This document shows positions 1 to 29,200 of a stretch of DNA of 64,000 bases, piece by piece. Under the pieces are notes generated by a model. The model made no database searches and had not been told where the DNA came from. It saw only the letters and a list, made by a program, of their open reading frames with translations. The position numbers and the translations under genes were made by a program. Numbering within the stretch: position 1 is the first letter of the stretch; the number at the start of each line of letters is the position of its first letter. The stretch is taken from NCBI GenBank assembly GCA_012295275.1, contig CM022666.1, forward strand, positions 9,479,423-9,543,422, given 5' to 3'. Source of the DNA: Chrysomallon squamiferum. Lineage: Eukaryota; Mollusca; Gastropoda; Neomphalida; Peltospiridae.

Positions 1-53
1 AACGAAACAACAACGAAAACATAACAATATCAACAACAACAAAAACAATTATA

Positions 54-123
<70 letters not shown>
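54..123. repeat. (AAT)n microsatellite at the left edge
   Basis: Uninterrupted AAT runs lie within the DUF885 intron following the last visible exon. A GAT-rich imperfect trinucleotide tract at 300-430 sits in the next intron. Confidence 0.95.
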
Positions 124-124
<1 letters not shown>

Positions 125-162
125 TGTTGTGATACAAAATGAAAAATAAAATAAATGATTAC

Positions 163-14958
<14,796 letters not shown>

Positions 14959-16645
14959 ATATTAATCTCCCTCTGTCTGTCTCTTTATCCATCTACATGC
15001 ATTCTTATCAATCTACCAAGCTTCAAATCATTATATTTGCCCATCTTTTCTTCTATCTTTATGTGTATGTGTATTTATATGTGTGTCTACCTTTCTCTCT
15101 ATAGCTGTCTATGCTTGTATTTCTGTCGTGTGCTTTTTCATTCCTTATGTTTTTAATTAATATTCTTAATATAGTTCATTCGCCTAGTGTTTTGGTTTTG
15201 TTGTAAACTGCTCCCCTGCACGTGAACATTTTTCTGGGTCAGTTATACGACTTTTTTTTTTTAAATTTATTTATACTCAATCTGAATAACATTTTTTACT
15301 TTTTAATATTTTTTAATACTATAATAATTATTTGTTTTAGAGATAATCAGAGAAAGATTAAATCGATATAAAAATTGATTTTAGTGCATTATATTTTCGT
15401 TGTTTTCGACATCATCATTATGGCCATCATCATTGTTCTTACTGAGGTTGTTGTGGTGGTTAGTGGTGTTGTTTCTGTTGGTTTCCTGTATTACTTGTTC
15501 TCTTTCAATTAATATTTTTTGTTCGCCTTAGACTTTTCATTCAACTTATGAAGTTATGTTACTTTTGTTCTTCTGTTGCTTGGAGTAAGTTGTTTTTGTT
15601 GTTATCGTGTACTATTTGTTATCGCCATGTTATTTTCTTTACCTATCCGTGACAGAATACACAAAACAGTTTCATCAACAGAACGTTAATCTACATTCCC
15701 ATACATGTGTGCCCGGCATTTGTTTATTATTTCCTTTCACCCGATTGTTTTCTTGTTTCCACTGGTGAATGCGCAGGCCAGATGCAAAAGCTATTTTCTA
15801 AACGAATTGCATCATTCAGTGGAAATAAGCGGTTCTTGACCTCGAGCCAAATAGACCTCGTTTAGCTCGGTGACTGGGTGTACTTCAGCAAGAATCTGCA
15901 CCAAGTGACGAAACACAAGAAGCGAGAGGTATGCACGTTTAATGGGAAAATCTCCTCTGCGACTTAACGAGCCATGTACAATGACGTGCGTAGCCGCTCG
16001 AAGGCGTTTGGGGAAAACGAAGATTAGCGCTTAGAGAATAGTCTCGTTAACAGATATGATGGCGCGTCTGTTACGAAGCGAAAAACCGAAAAAAAAAAAA
16101 AAAATTGGTGAAAGATTTTCCTTATTTTTTATTTTTTTTCTTTTTTTTTTTTTTTGAAAGTTTAATGGTGCGTTTTTTTTTTGTGTTTTTTTTTTGGTTT
16201 TTTTTTCTATATCGATCTTGTATTGAGGCCAAATTCTCATAAGGAAAAGATTCAGGTTTCAGTTAGCTGTTTCATCCGTTAGAATCGCGCGTTTCACAAA
16301 GCTTCCTGACTTGAATCAATTACATATGGATGAACTGGGTCATTTTAGTCCAGTAAGAAATAAGAAAAAAATCAGATGTAACGACAGCTAACAAATATTA
16401 CATTAATTTATCCAACTGGTCCTTGTCGCATGCGGATCCCGGGACAGTTTTATTTGCTGGTCCCTCTTTACTCCCCTTTCTGCATCACTGGTTAAGAAAG
16501 CCATATAAGAGATTCAACATCACGATCTATTGTCCTCTGGGTGATCTCTGGACAGTTACTTTTACTGCCCCAATTCTTCTTTATTTATGTTAATTTTTTT
16601 GTTTATAGAACATAGTACCCTACAAAGCAGGATCTAATTTCTAAC

Positions 16646-16707
<62 letters not shown>

Positions 16708-17908
16708 AAAGAGGCGGGTGAATAATACAACGGTTTATTCATTCACTCCAAATCTACTATCACAAATGTCTGTTTTTATTTACACTAAGAAGTTTATCGG
16801 ACGTTTGTTGATAACTTCATCTTTATAATTACACTATTATTTGATAAAATTAATCTGGTGATCTTGTACTAAAATGTTATTATTGTTGCTAACGTATTAA
16901 GTTTTCGGGTGCTAACAAGTTCTGTTTTGTTTTTTGTATTGCATCATCCACCGACGTCACGTACGTAGAAAGCATAAAAACGTTCATTCACCTCCATTTG
17001 TTTACTTCTGTCCACTTAAATTCCTCCGGTGATTAGCGCACGTCACTCACATTTTTCTATCTGCTAATTGTTAACTCAGACCACGTTTAGATTACACGTC
17101 ATTTGTAAAACCAAAAGAAACACTCTATTAGTGTGTCTCTGTATTAACTACATTCCTTTGATTTGTTACTTCTTGTTCTTCACGTTTTTTTGTTTTTTCT
17201 TTCCTTTCTACTAACTTCTGGTAAATATACATTCTACTTTTTATACTTCTTGCACGTTGTAATTCTTGTTCTACTTGCACTTCATGTTATGTTATAATTC
17301 TTGTTCTATTTCTGCTTCTAGTTCTCATTGTTTTGCATGCAATAATTATTGTTCAGTTAGTTTTTATTTTCCTTCTTCTACTATACACTGTTCTTTTTCA
17401 CATCTTCTGGTTCGTGTACTAATTCTATTTTATCGTACTTACTTGATTCTGTTTTCTACTACTTTATTTTTCTTTCCGTATTCTTTTCCATTCGTCTACA
17501 ACTTTAAGTTATGTTTTTTGTTACTATTTTGTTGTTTTATGTAGAGATACGCAAGAAAGAGATTGTTGTAGATAAATCAACAAGGTAACGACTGTGTAAC
17601 GACAACCAGACCGTGAAATTAACTCATCTGCATCAGATAGAGTGCTAGTACGTCACGTGATCATGGTGAAAGAGTGGGCTGTACTCGATGGCGCCAAAAC
17701 ATCTCGCGCTACTCTTGGTGCTACTAGAAAGGTTTTTTTTTAGTACGCGTACTGACGTGACGTAGTATTTTGATTGAGTAATATTGTGAGAGAGATAATA
17801 GTGTGAATGTAATGTTTTTTGTTTAACAGTGTCTGCGTTTTGCTTGGTATGTGTATTGCGGTGTATGAATGTGTGCGTATATATATATCACAGAGAGTAT
17901 TTATCTTT

Positions 17909-17943
<35 letters not shown>

Positions 17944-18275
17944 ACTACAAATATGTTTGTATATTTGATTATATAGGCACGAGTGTACGTGGAATTAGAA
18001 CCTGACTATATATATATATATATATATATATATGACATAATAACACGTGTGAATGTGTGTAGAACACATACATATAACTACAGATATCACATACTTTACA
18101 AATGTTCCTACACTTATACACATACATGCGTGCATATGTCATAAATACACATACACGTACGTATGCACACACAAATACACATATAAGCACATACATATTT
18201 GCATATATACTACATACGTACATACATCCATACATACACACACTTTTATACAAAAGTACACATACACATACATAC

Positions 18276-18320
<45 letters not shown>

Positions 18321-19435
18321 CACACGCCCGCATACATACACATAAATTGGTAATTAAAAAAAATAATAACTACCTGTGCATGATCATCTTTGTAAATTTC
18401 TTTTTACTTCTTCTTTTTTTCTTTTACGTCACAGTTGTCTACCTTTTGAAATTCTTCTGCGTTTCCTCGCAAGAGTCAGTATTACAATAACAGTTTCCTT
18501 CCCGCTTCAGTTTTTCAGTGTTTCCTCTCTTCTCGTGTTACGGACACTTAAGTCACACGTCTGTGGTGTGGAATAATGAATACGTATGTTTCTGTTAAAG
18601 CAGTACGAGAAGGCTTCTTTTAAAAGACAATGACACTTTATCTTTACTGGGCCATAAAGACAACAATATCCTTTATAAATGTTCTTATTGTAAATACGAC
18701 AGATCCTTCGTATGATACCGTATTATTAATGCGACAGTATCCTTCGTAAGTGACCGTATTGTTAATGCGACAGTATCCTTCGTAAGCGACCGTATTGTTA
18801 ATACGACTAAGTCTTTGTAAGTGATCGTATTATTAATACGATAGTATCCTTCGTACTCACTTTATTGTTAATTCACAATATCTTTTATACGTAAACTCTA
18901 GAGATGAGTTATATCCTTTCCATTTACAAATTAATTACATTCTTCGTAAATTGTTACAAAACAGTGTTATCTTTATCCTTCAGAAGATATTATAGATCTG
19001 TAGTATTGTGCTTTACACATCAAAAAATTTGTGAGTCGTAAAAATACAACTCACTTATAGCAACAGAATTCTTCACAGCTGTGAGTTTTACCAAAAAATA
19101 TTTATACATACACTCCTGGTTAAATTATTAAATGGTTTTTAATAACACAACACGATACACACAACCACGTCAAACAAGCAATATCCCAAAGTAGACGTGA
19201 GAGAAGCGGGGTCGTCCCAGACAAGAACGGTATGCTGCAGAGTGAACGGTGCCACCTGCAGAGCTAGCCAGCACCGATTTGTCAGTGGAAAATATCAGTT
19301 ACACGCAGCGAGTGGTCGAAAAAGCAGCACCAGTAGACGTAACGTAGTCTTAGTACGCACAGCACGTGTTTGTCGTGTGATTTGATTTAGATAACGTAAC
19401 AACAGCACAGAAATGTTTAGACAAAGACGTTAACG

Positions 19436-19473
<38 letters not shown>

Positions 19474-20884
19474 CTCTCTTCTCACATACATTGACTATTT
19501 CTCGCTTCATCACCATCATAAATTTTTATTATTATAATTATTTTCCCCATTTAACTCGAAAGTCAGTTGTTACAGAGTGAACTAAAGTCCAGGTCAGCTT
19601 TTGTTAAATAACATAGTTTGTGACCTTTACAAATACATGCTGTCTGATTAACAAAACAAATTTAGCATATCTCTTTTTACAGTGTCCATTCATTCACTGA
19701 CGGAATTATTGCCCTTTTATTTGTGTGTCCTGTTCAAGTGAAGTAAATGTCTCTTTATAAAACCAATCAAAAAATCGCTTTCTTTAAGAATTGAAACAAA
19801 ACTAACAATTGATAATAAATCTATTTTCTGTTGTGTTTTTTTTTTTTAATTATTATTATCATCATCAGCATTATCATTATTATTATAACTAATATTAAAT
19901 TTTGTTATTATTATTTCAGTCATCATCATCGTCATTATTATTATTATTATTACTGTTGTTGTTGCTGTTGTAATTGTTCATTATTCTTTTATTTATTTAT
20001 TTTGACGGTTTCTTCTTCTTCTTTTTCATTACAGCTCATCCAAGCATTCTCTTATGAGTAAATATTTAAACTGTTAGAGATACAGAAAGACAGACAAACA
20101 AAATGTATCAGCAATATAATTAAAGACGTTTTCGAATGTTTCATAGAAATACTTAAACTTCAACAAAAAACAAACACAAATCCCCTGAAATTCTTTACTC
20201 TGAATTGAGCGCACTATATTTCTTGGCGTAACATGATACATTATGATTAGATCAGCATTTTACAAATAACTCACATAATATGAGTTTACCAAGCTTCGCG
20301 CTTTTTCTGTATTTCTGAAATTTCTGTATTACAGAATAAGACAGGAAACTTGATTGATGCTAAGATAATTTTGCTCTGTTTCTTTCACGCAAAGTTTCGA
20401 CTTAAAACATAAACATTGTTATCAGTTAAGTTGTTTTGCACGTGCTTTAAGCAGACGGACAAACGGATATTATTGTGAAAACAGATTTGAGAAAATAAAG
20501 GCCATGATTCACGTTACTAGAATAGAAACATAAACAAAGAATAAGCTAAATAAATGAACAACAGATATAATAAATATATAAATTAATTAAAGAATTTATT
20601 ATTATAAATAATTAATTAATTAATACTAATTTTTTATGTATATATGTAGGCCTACACGATCACGTCATTTTTAACGGATCATTACATTCTGTCTTACTTA
20701 TTACCTTACGACGTCACAGAAGGTATATCTAGCTGTTCTTTAGTTGATGGGGGAAAGTTTTAGTATGGAAATTAATGTGGAACAAATATATTACATTCAA
20801 TGGAAAAGAGAACGATTTAAAAAAAAAAGGAGAATGACAGGAAAAGTTATTAAGAGTTTAGTTGGGGAGGGGTATTTTTTATTT

Positions 20885-20919
<35 letters not shown>

Positions 20920-21017
20920 TTTTTTTTTTTTTTTTACTATTATTATTACTTTTTTTTTTTTTTTTTTTTTGTCCGGTGCCAAAGGTTGAGAGATTGTAAG
21001 AGGTGTAACAGATTTTA

Positions 21018-21060
<43 letters not shown>

Positions 21061-21687
21061 TACTGAGAAACCCCCTTACTGCTGATGTTACTGTTAATTA
21101 TTTGATCTTGTTCTTTCGTTTTGTTTTTAATGTCTCACTGGATACTACAGACATTCCGCTATATCTGTACCTCTATTTTATTTATAACGTTAATTTGTCA
21201 GTAAATTCTATTTTAAAACAATTTAAATTAACATGTATTTTAACATACCATACCTATATTCCAAGATTTCCTTTGTGTAAAGGATATGCATAAACTGTTG
21301 CGAATTTCAGTTATGTGTAGGAAAAAACCGTTAAATATATTTTGTATATGGAGAATGTTTTGGATTATAAACTTGTAGCTACTAGGCAAACCTCCAAATT
21401 AAGAGTCTTCAAAATTGTTACTTTTGGTAGACATTGACCTTGTGTACTTTTTGACAGGTTTTTCGCTTACGCCGTCCTGTGGCTTAACCAACTATGCAAC
21501 GTTAATAAGCGATTTAAAAGGTCTGTCACATTTTTCTATAAATAAGAGTTGATATAATAGGATTAAAGGAAAAAATTATAACTAATATTTTATTGCCATA
21601 CATTAGTAATGGTAAATATTTGTCAACTGGAACTAAATAAAATAATTATTTTGATATAGTACGTTACATGTCCTCGTTCTTATTACA
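14959..21687. other. Intergenic DNA between divergent DUF885 and RADX genes
   Basis: This region should hold both promoters, since the flanking genes point away from each other. It contains microsatellites (GA 16647-16703, GT 17911-17940, TA 18007-18033, CT 19437-19480, TTTA 20884-20920, poly-A 21019-21058), the 36-bp minisatellite, a more GC-balanced block at 15690-16060 and another at 19180-19390. No gene could be supported. Confidence 0.6.
18700..18880. repeat. 36-bp minisatellite (gcgacagtatccttcgtaag)
   Basis: Four to five diverged copies of gcgacagtatccttcgtaag then tgaccgtattgttaat lie in the DNA between the DUF885 gene and RADX. Confidence 0.9.
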
Positions 21688-22163
21688 ATGGAGGAAAACA
21701 AATACAAAACCACAATGGCGGCGGAAACTTTGAAAAACTTGAAACAAATGTGTAAATACGACAAATCCCGACCTGACAGATCGCATTTAGCTATCGAATT
21801 TGTTACTGTAAGAATTATACAGTTATTTTTTGTACGTTCAATCTTTATGTATCATCTCAATGAGAGACTTTACTAATTAAATTATTGAACAGTTTTATAT
21901 AGATTTCACTTACGAGAGTAAGTGACTATTCTACCGGTTTTGTAATTTTGTAAGTTAGAATTTGTGATTTACTTGGCTGAATTTCATTTGTCAAGTATAT
22001 GTGAAAGGTTGATTATCATTAAAAATTTGAAATAATAGTGAAAACTATCACGATCTGAAGTTCCAGGTAATCAGTCAAATCACCAGTGATCAGCCATTTC
22101 AACAGCCGAGAATTGAAGAAACGTTTATTTTTAGGGAATAGGATTAAAAGTAAATGTCTCGCC

Positions 22164-22211
<48 letters not shown>

Positions 22212-22492
22212 TCAACATTAATTGAAAATACTTATGTTTGGTGTTTATTAAAAGAGCCTTTCGTTTACAGTTATGATTTTTTTTTTATTGGTGTTTTATT
22301 GGACAACAAAAGGTCAATCGTGCTGTTTTCCAAACAAATTAATTATTTCAGTTTGTAACCGTAAAAGTGCTGACGAAATATGATATATCTGTTTCAGAAG
22401 TAACATATGCTACATATGTACAATCTTTTGTAATGTTCGTTTGTTTGTTGGTGTTGGTGTCATTATTGTTGTTTTTATTATTATTATTATTA

Positions 22493-22543
<51 letters not shown>

Positions 22544-25500
22544 TGCAGGTTATTGATATTAATCGCTATTTGACTGATCCAGGATTCTGTCATCAAGTAA
22601 TGGATGCAAATTTTGGTACTTCTGCCACTGATAGGGTAATGCTTGTACACACTGGTTACAAACAGCACAGTCTGATAGGGCAATGCTTGTACACACTGGT
22701 TACAAACAGCACAGTCTGATAGGGTAATGCTTGTACACACTGGTTACAAACAGCACAGTCTGATAGGGTAATGCTTGTACACACTGGTTACAAACAGCAC
22801 AGTACCTAAAAATTGAAATATCCCAACAAAAATTCTCTCAATAAAAAATTAAAAGTAACAGAGTAAAAATTTGTTTTTGTTTATTGTTTTATATTTTTTG
22901 TGTACACAAATTAGGTAGCTAATTTTTTGATTTGTTTATTTTCTTTGTGAACAGTGTGAAGATGTGTATGATTTAACTCTGGCTGATGGACACAACAAAA
23001 TGAAAGTCTTACTCTCATCTTACCTCAACCATTTTGTCCAGCAAGCAAAGGCAGAGTATTGTTTTACTATTGTGTGTGTAATAGTGTTTATTTTGGTTTT
23101 TATTATTATTAATAGTGGTAGTGATAACTAGTAGTAGTAGTGTAGTAGTAGTTCTAGTAGTGATAGTGTTATTGTCAATGCATTTATTACTACTATTAAT
23201 AATAGTAGTTGCAGTAGTTGTTGTAATAGTAGTGATAGTTATTGTAGTAGTAGTAGAAGTTGTGTGTAGTGGCAGCATTGAATAACATTAACATTGTTTG
23301 TGCATGTTTCACTGATGCAAATTGCATGAGTTGAAATGACATCTGTATTGTATGTAGTATGGTGTGGTGTGTGTGTGTGTATGCATATCAAATTACAGGG
23401 TTTAAACAACATGTTTGCTATATTGCAGCTGCTGGTTGGAAGTATTTTGGAGATAAATCGGAGTGTTGTTGTCTATGACGAAGCTAATTTAAAAGATGAT
23501 GGTGTTCTTGTGTTGTTGGACATTAACATTACAGGATTCAGTTTTGAAAATGTACAAGGTACGAATTAAAATCAGATATATGTTTATTTTGTATATTTTA
23601 TCATACTTGTGAAACTGTATGTTAATATATAATTATATGTCAAATTTATATTTATATTTTATTTTTCACACCTGTATTAATATATACAGTATACCCTCAC
23701 CTATTCGCGGTTCCCCATTCGCGGCCTCGCATATTCGCGGGTTAGGCTCTTAACCCTATCGCATCGTATGCTGGTATACCACGCTAGCGTCATAACGTCA
23801 TAAAAACAAATGCTCGGTAAACCGGGTTTTTGTAGGTCATAGAGACTTAAGTGCCTGAAGACTAGGAATAATTACCTAAAGTGCTGTAAAGCAGCAGCTA
23901 AGCTGTGCCATACTGTACATTAGTGTTATCATCATCATCGTATGGCACTGCAAATTTCATCATCATTTTATTATCATTCATTATTGGTGACAGCACAAAC
24001 AATATCAAATTTTTTCAATTATTATTGCAATACAGTACGTATTTTTTTATAAATGCATACACTGTATGTACAGTGCATATTTTTTGTGACCGTGTATTAA
24101 TAATGTTTTTAATTGCATATTATTACTGAATTGTATTATTATTACCTGAACTGTGCATACTGTATTTATCTGTCTGTTTGCCTTTAAATTTGTTCCACTT
24201 TCTGTCAATTCTAATACATATGTTGTAATGATAGAAAATGACTTTACGGTACAGTAATACAGTATGGGTAACTATGCTATGCGGTGTTACTGTCCTCCTG
24301 CACTTACGTTTCTTTCTGATTAAAATATTGTTTCAGTACAACATTAAAATGTGTTTACATTATCATTACTACATTAGTGAAATACATAACTGCATGCAAT
24401 ATTACTACATTATTACTGTATTAATGAGTAAGAGTGTCTTTAGAAAGTGTTTGGGAAGCATTTAGTACCGTATATAATCTCATAATAGACGTTTTAAAAC
24501 TGCATCCAATATTCGCGGTTTTTCGCTATTCGCGGGGGGGTAAAGAACGTAACCCCCGCGAATAGCGAGGGAATACTGTATTTCACATGTATTTTACACC
24601 TATGTTAAAATATATTAAATATTATAATTTACACCCAATTTAATATTTATTACATTTCAGAATATAAAAATCTTCCCTGGTATCCTGAACACTGCATTCT
24701 TCAGACGGAAAATCGACCTTTGACCTCTGGTCGTGCTTATTACCTGAATTTGTGGACTAGTGCTGATGTTGTATTACCACACCCTACACCCACAGGTGAT
24801 CAGTTATTAATAAAATAAATATCTGTTTAAACAAACAGTGCTTACTTGGAGCTGAAAGAAATGTTTTATTTAGCTCAGTTTATTTTAAGTCTACTTTATT
24901 TGTCATTACTTGCATTTACTAACCACACAGATGTGATTAGAAATCTACTTCCAACTCATAACAGTCTGCTGTTTTATAATTAGCAGGAAATAATCTTTCA
25001 TATCCACCTTTTCATGGGTAGCAGAACACAGACTGTGTTTTTTGACAAAATGCTAATGTAAACAGTATTATGTCACAGTTCACATGATTTTGTTTGTGAT
25101 GGTTAACAAAACAAAATAAATTTTAAAAATCCTATATGTTCTCAGAGTGTAAAATATATGATTTAAATGATTTCTGTCATTCATCATTTTCTCAAATAAA
25201 TGAAATGAAAATATTCATATTTTCAATTATTTTTTTCTAAAAGTTTGAATCATTTCTAACCATTAAAAAAAAAAAAAAAATTTCAACAAATGGAATATGA
25301 ATAATTGTGTTTCAAATGTCTTTTCTTAACTTTGAAAAAAATATACATTCATAATTATTTTGTTTCTGATAAATAAAATGAAAAGGTTCATATTTTAAAT
25401 TATCTATATATAAAAATAATTGTGTTTCAAATTATATTTTCATAACAATTAAAAATATATATATATATATGTTCATCATTGCTTTCTGATGAATGAAATG

Positions 25501-26190
25501 AAAATAGTCATATTCAAGGATAAAAAGCAAAAAAATATTTTTTCATCATTTTACTCTGAGAAATGAAAATAATTGTGTTCCAAATAATCTATTCTAAAAG
25601 TTAAAATCGTTTCTTGTCATTGGTCAAATATAGAAATAAAAACTGTTTTAATGCAGAGAGGGAGAGTTTAGACAATGATCAGTTAGGAGATGTGTTTACG
25701 ATCAGGGAGATGGTTCAGAGGAAATTGATGTCAGAAACAAAACCAGCTGTGCTTGTCCGAGTGTTGAGAAAATCTCGACTACTGCACTATGGAAAACCAG
25801 ACAAAACTGACAAGTGGCCATTTCAGGTATTCTGTGAATGAATGGATGGATGAATCAATGAACAAATTAATGGATGGATGAATGAACAAATGAATGAATG
25901 GGTGAATAATTGATTGAGAGACTAAATGAATAAATGCATGGATAAATCACTGAGAGTGTGAATGTATCAGAAAATGACAATAATGAATGTATGTATGGGT
26001 GAATCTGAATGAAACGAACAAATAAATGAGTAATTGAGTATTTGTTTTGTAACAGCTAAAAGATTTTTCTGATTATTTATTATGAATGAATACGTCAATG
26101 TTGATGATTCTTGACATATTCTGTACTTTAATTCATCACCTTAGAATGAAAAGTTATTTTAACCTAGTGGTGAAGAAGAGGTGTGTGTGA

Positions 26191-26239
<49 letters not shown>

Positions 26240-29200
26240 GTTCATGTGTATGTGCTGAGTGACTTTAAATTAAAATACTTAAAACGTTTGTTTTCAGCAT
26301 CAACTGCTGGTAGCCGACAGTTCGGGAATGTGTACTGTTGTTCTGTGGAACAGACTTGCAATACAGTTTCTTAATCAGTATGTCAGATTTATCTTTTTAC
26401 TTTTCCCTTTTATGCATTAATTTATGTGGAGAGAGAGAGAGAGAGAGTGAGAGAATGAGTCTAGTAGCAGTTATTTGTAACAGTCTTCAAACAAAATCGC
26501 ATTACATTTTTACATGTATAGATAAAAAGCTGGCAGTCCAGTTGGGTAAATTGTATGTAAGTGTGAATAAATTTATATCTATTTTATAGTATGTATCTAT
26601 CATTTCAGAATAGAGGAAGGAACAGTTTTATTTTTGAGGAAGTTTACAGTAAGGAAAAGTTTTGTTTTGAACTCAGCTTGGCATTTTGATGATAGCAGAC
26701 TGAAAATGTTTGATATTGACATCAACTTGAACCCCCACCATCCTGAGTCTGAAGTGAGAATTATAAAATTAACTTCAGTTCCCAGACACACCTGTCTACC
26801 AGACATTACTTACAGTTTTACAGCACGAACTCTGCTAGGGTAAGTTTATACTTAAAAGTGTTTTCAGTGTGTCACTCATAACAGTGATATCTTTAAAGGT
26901 GACTTTTCCCTTTTATGCATTAATTTATGTGGAGAGAGAGAGAGAGTGAGAGAATGAGTCTAGTAGCAGTTATTTCTAACAGTCTTCAAACAAAATCGCA
27001 TTACATTTTTACATGTATAGATAAAAAGCTGGCAGTCCAGTTGGGTAAATTATATGTAAGTGTGAATAAATTTATATCTATTTTATAGTATGTATCTAAT
27101 AATAACATCCCTACAATTACAAGTTATAATATTGAGTCACTAACAAGGAAATATCCTTACAGATAACTTTTAAAAGTATCCTTATTTACGACTATCAGTA
27201 TGTCACCAACAGTAATACCCTTGCAAATGTCGATGTCACTAATAGCAATATCCTTACAATATCAGTGTGTCACTAAGAGTAAAATCCTTGCAACTCAGTA
27301 TGTCACTAATAATAATATCATTGCGACTATCGGTATGTCACTAATAATAATATCCTTGCAGTTATCAGTATGTCACTAATAATAATAATATCCTTGCAAC
27401 TATCAGTATGTCACTAATAGTAAGACCCTTGCAGTTATCAGTATGTCACTAATAATAATAATATCCTTGCAACTATCAGTATGTCACTAATAGTAAGACC
27501 CTTGCAGTTATCAGTATGTCACTAATAATAATATCCTTGCAGTTATCAGTATGTCACTAATAGTAAGACCCTTGCAGTTATCAGTATGTCACTAATAATA
27601 ATATCCTTGCAGTTATCAGTATGTCACTAATAGTAAGACCCTTGCAGTTATCAGTATGTCACTAATAATAATATCCTTGCAGTTATCAGTATGTCACTAA
27701 TAATAATATCCTTGCAGTTATCAGTATGTCACTAATAATAATATCCTTGCAGTTATCAGTATGTCACTAATAATAATATCCTTGCAGCTATCGGTATCTC
27801 ACTAATAATAATATCCTTGCAACTATTGGTATGTCACTAATAGTAAGATTGAAACTATCAGTATGTCACTAATAATAATATCCTTGCAACTATCAGTATG
27901 TCAGTAATAATAATATCCTTGCAACTATTGGTATGTCACTAATAGTAAGATCCTTGAAACTATCAGTATGTCACTAATAATAATATCCTTGCAACTATCA
28001 GTATGTCAGTAATAATACCTTGCTACTATTGGTGTCACTAACAATAATATCCTTGCAGCTATCGGTATATCACTAATAATAATATCCTTGCAACTATTGG
28101 TATGTCACTAACTAATAACATTGCAACTACCAGTATATCACTAACAGTAATATCCTTGCAACTAACAGTATGTCATTAATAATAGTATTCTTATGAGTGA
28201 TGATCTAAATGTCACTTTTAGTTACATCAAGTTATTTTTCTGTCAAAAATAAAATTAATATCCTTAATCTTCTTATTTTTTTTTTTTTTTATGTTATTTT
28301 ATTTTTTTTTCATTTATGTTATTTTATTATTTTTTTTTTTTTTCAGTTCTCTACCTGATGGTTTTATCTGTGATGTCGCAGGTTTAGTAACATATGTAGG
28401 AAGTGTCCGACGTGAAATGATGAAGTGTGAGTAGTTTTGTTTATCAGTTTGTTATGACTCAAACAGTTGTTGAAGTGGTCACTGTGACTACAGAGGAAGT
28501 CAAAATCTTAACTGTTTTAACTATTTTGTATATCTACAGAAGAAATTAACATCTGGTTTCTGAAGACAGTTGGACAGCTCATATTAATTAAAATGTAAAG
28601 AAAGATAAAGTGATTTGTATGTTTGTGGATGTTTAATGTTACTATTATTGCAGGTAAGTTCTCAGACAGTGGTGGGTTCTGGTTGTGGAGGTGGGTTCAC
28701 ATACTTGACAACACCAGTAAACAGCCAACCATTGTTCAGATGTACAGAACAAACCAGGTTTGTTAAAGAAACTGTTTTCTTGGTAGATCCAGCTTTCTTA
28801 GTAGATATGGATTATGTACCTTTCAGATTATTTCAGATTCAGCTGTATGTTTACAAATACCTCTCTTTTCTTTTGTATTTTCTTTTTATATTATTTTTGT
28901 AATCAAAAGAAAACACTACAGTCAACTAAAAGATTTTGTAGTCAAAAGAAAACACTACAGTCAACAAAAAGTAAACAGTATCATCATAATGAATTAAAAC
29001 ATAACATTTTTATTTAGTGATTTTCATTGCTACCATATCTGTTTGTGAGTGTTAAATTGATAAACTGCTCACACATGTTGTGTATTACAGAGTTTAGTTT
29101 TTGACAGTCTACAGCCAGGTCAGATGTTGTTGTGTAGACACATGAGACTGGTACACGACACTGACAAACTGAAAAATTCGAGACAGCAGCGTCATGTGTA

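Noticed and set aside
19197-19385. 62-codon plus-strand frame in a less AT-rich block
   Set aside because: No recognisable domain, no supporting splice partner, and Arg/Ser-rich composition; it may be promoter or untranslated sequence.
27220-28190. Regularly spaced repeats resembling a CRISPR array
   Set aside because: Units are contiguous tandem copies without unique spacers, in an intron of an animal gene, with no cas genes.
28615-28902. 95-codon plus-strand frame over RADX exon 10
   Set aside because: Wrong frame: the phase from exon 9 gives WRWVHILDNTSKQPTIV, which matches RADX, whereas this frame has no similarity.
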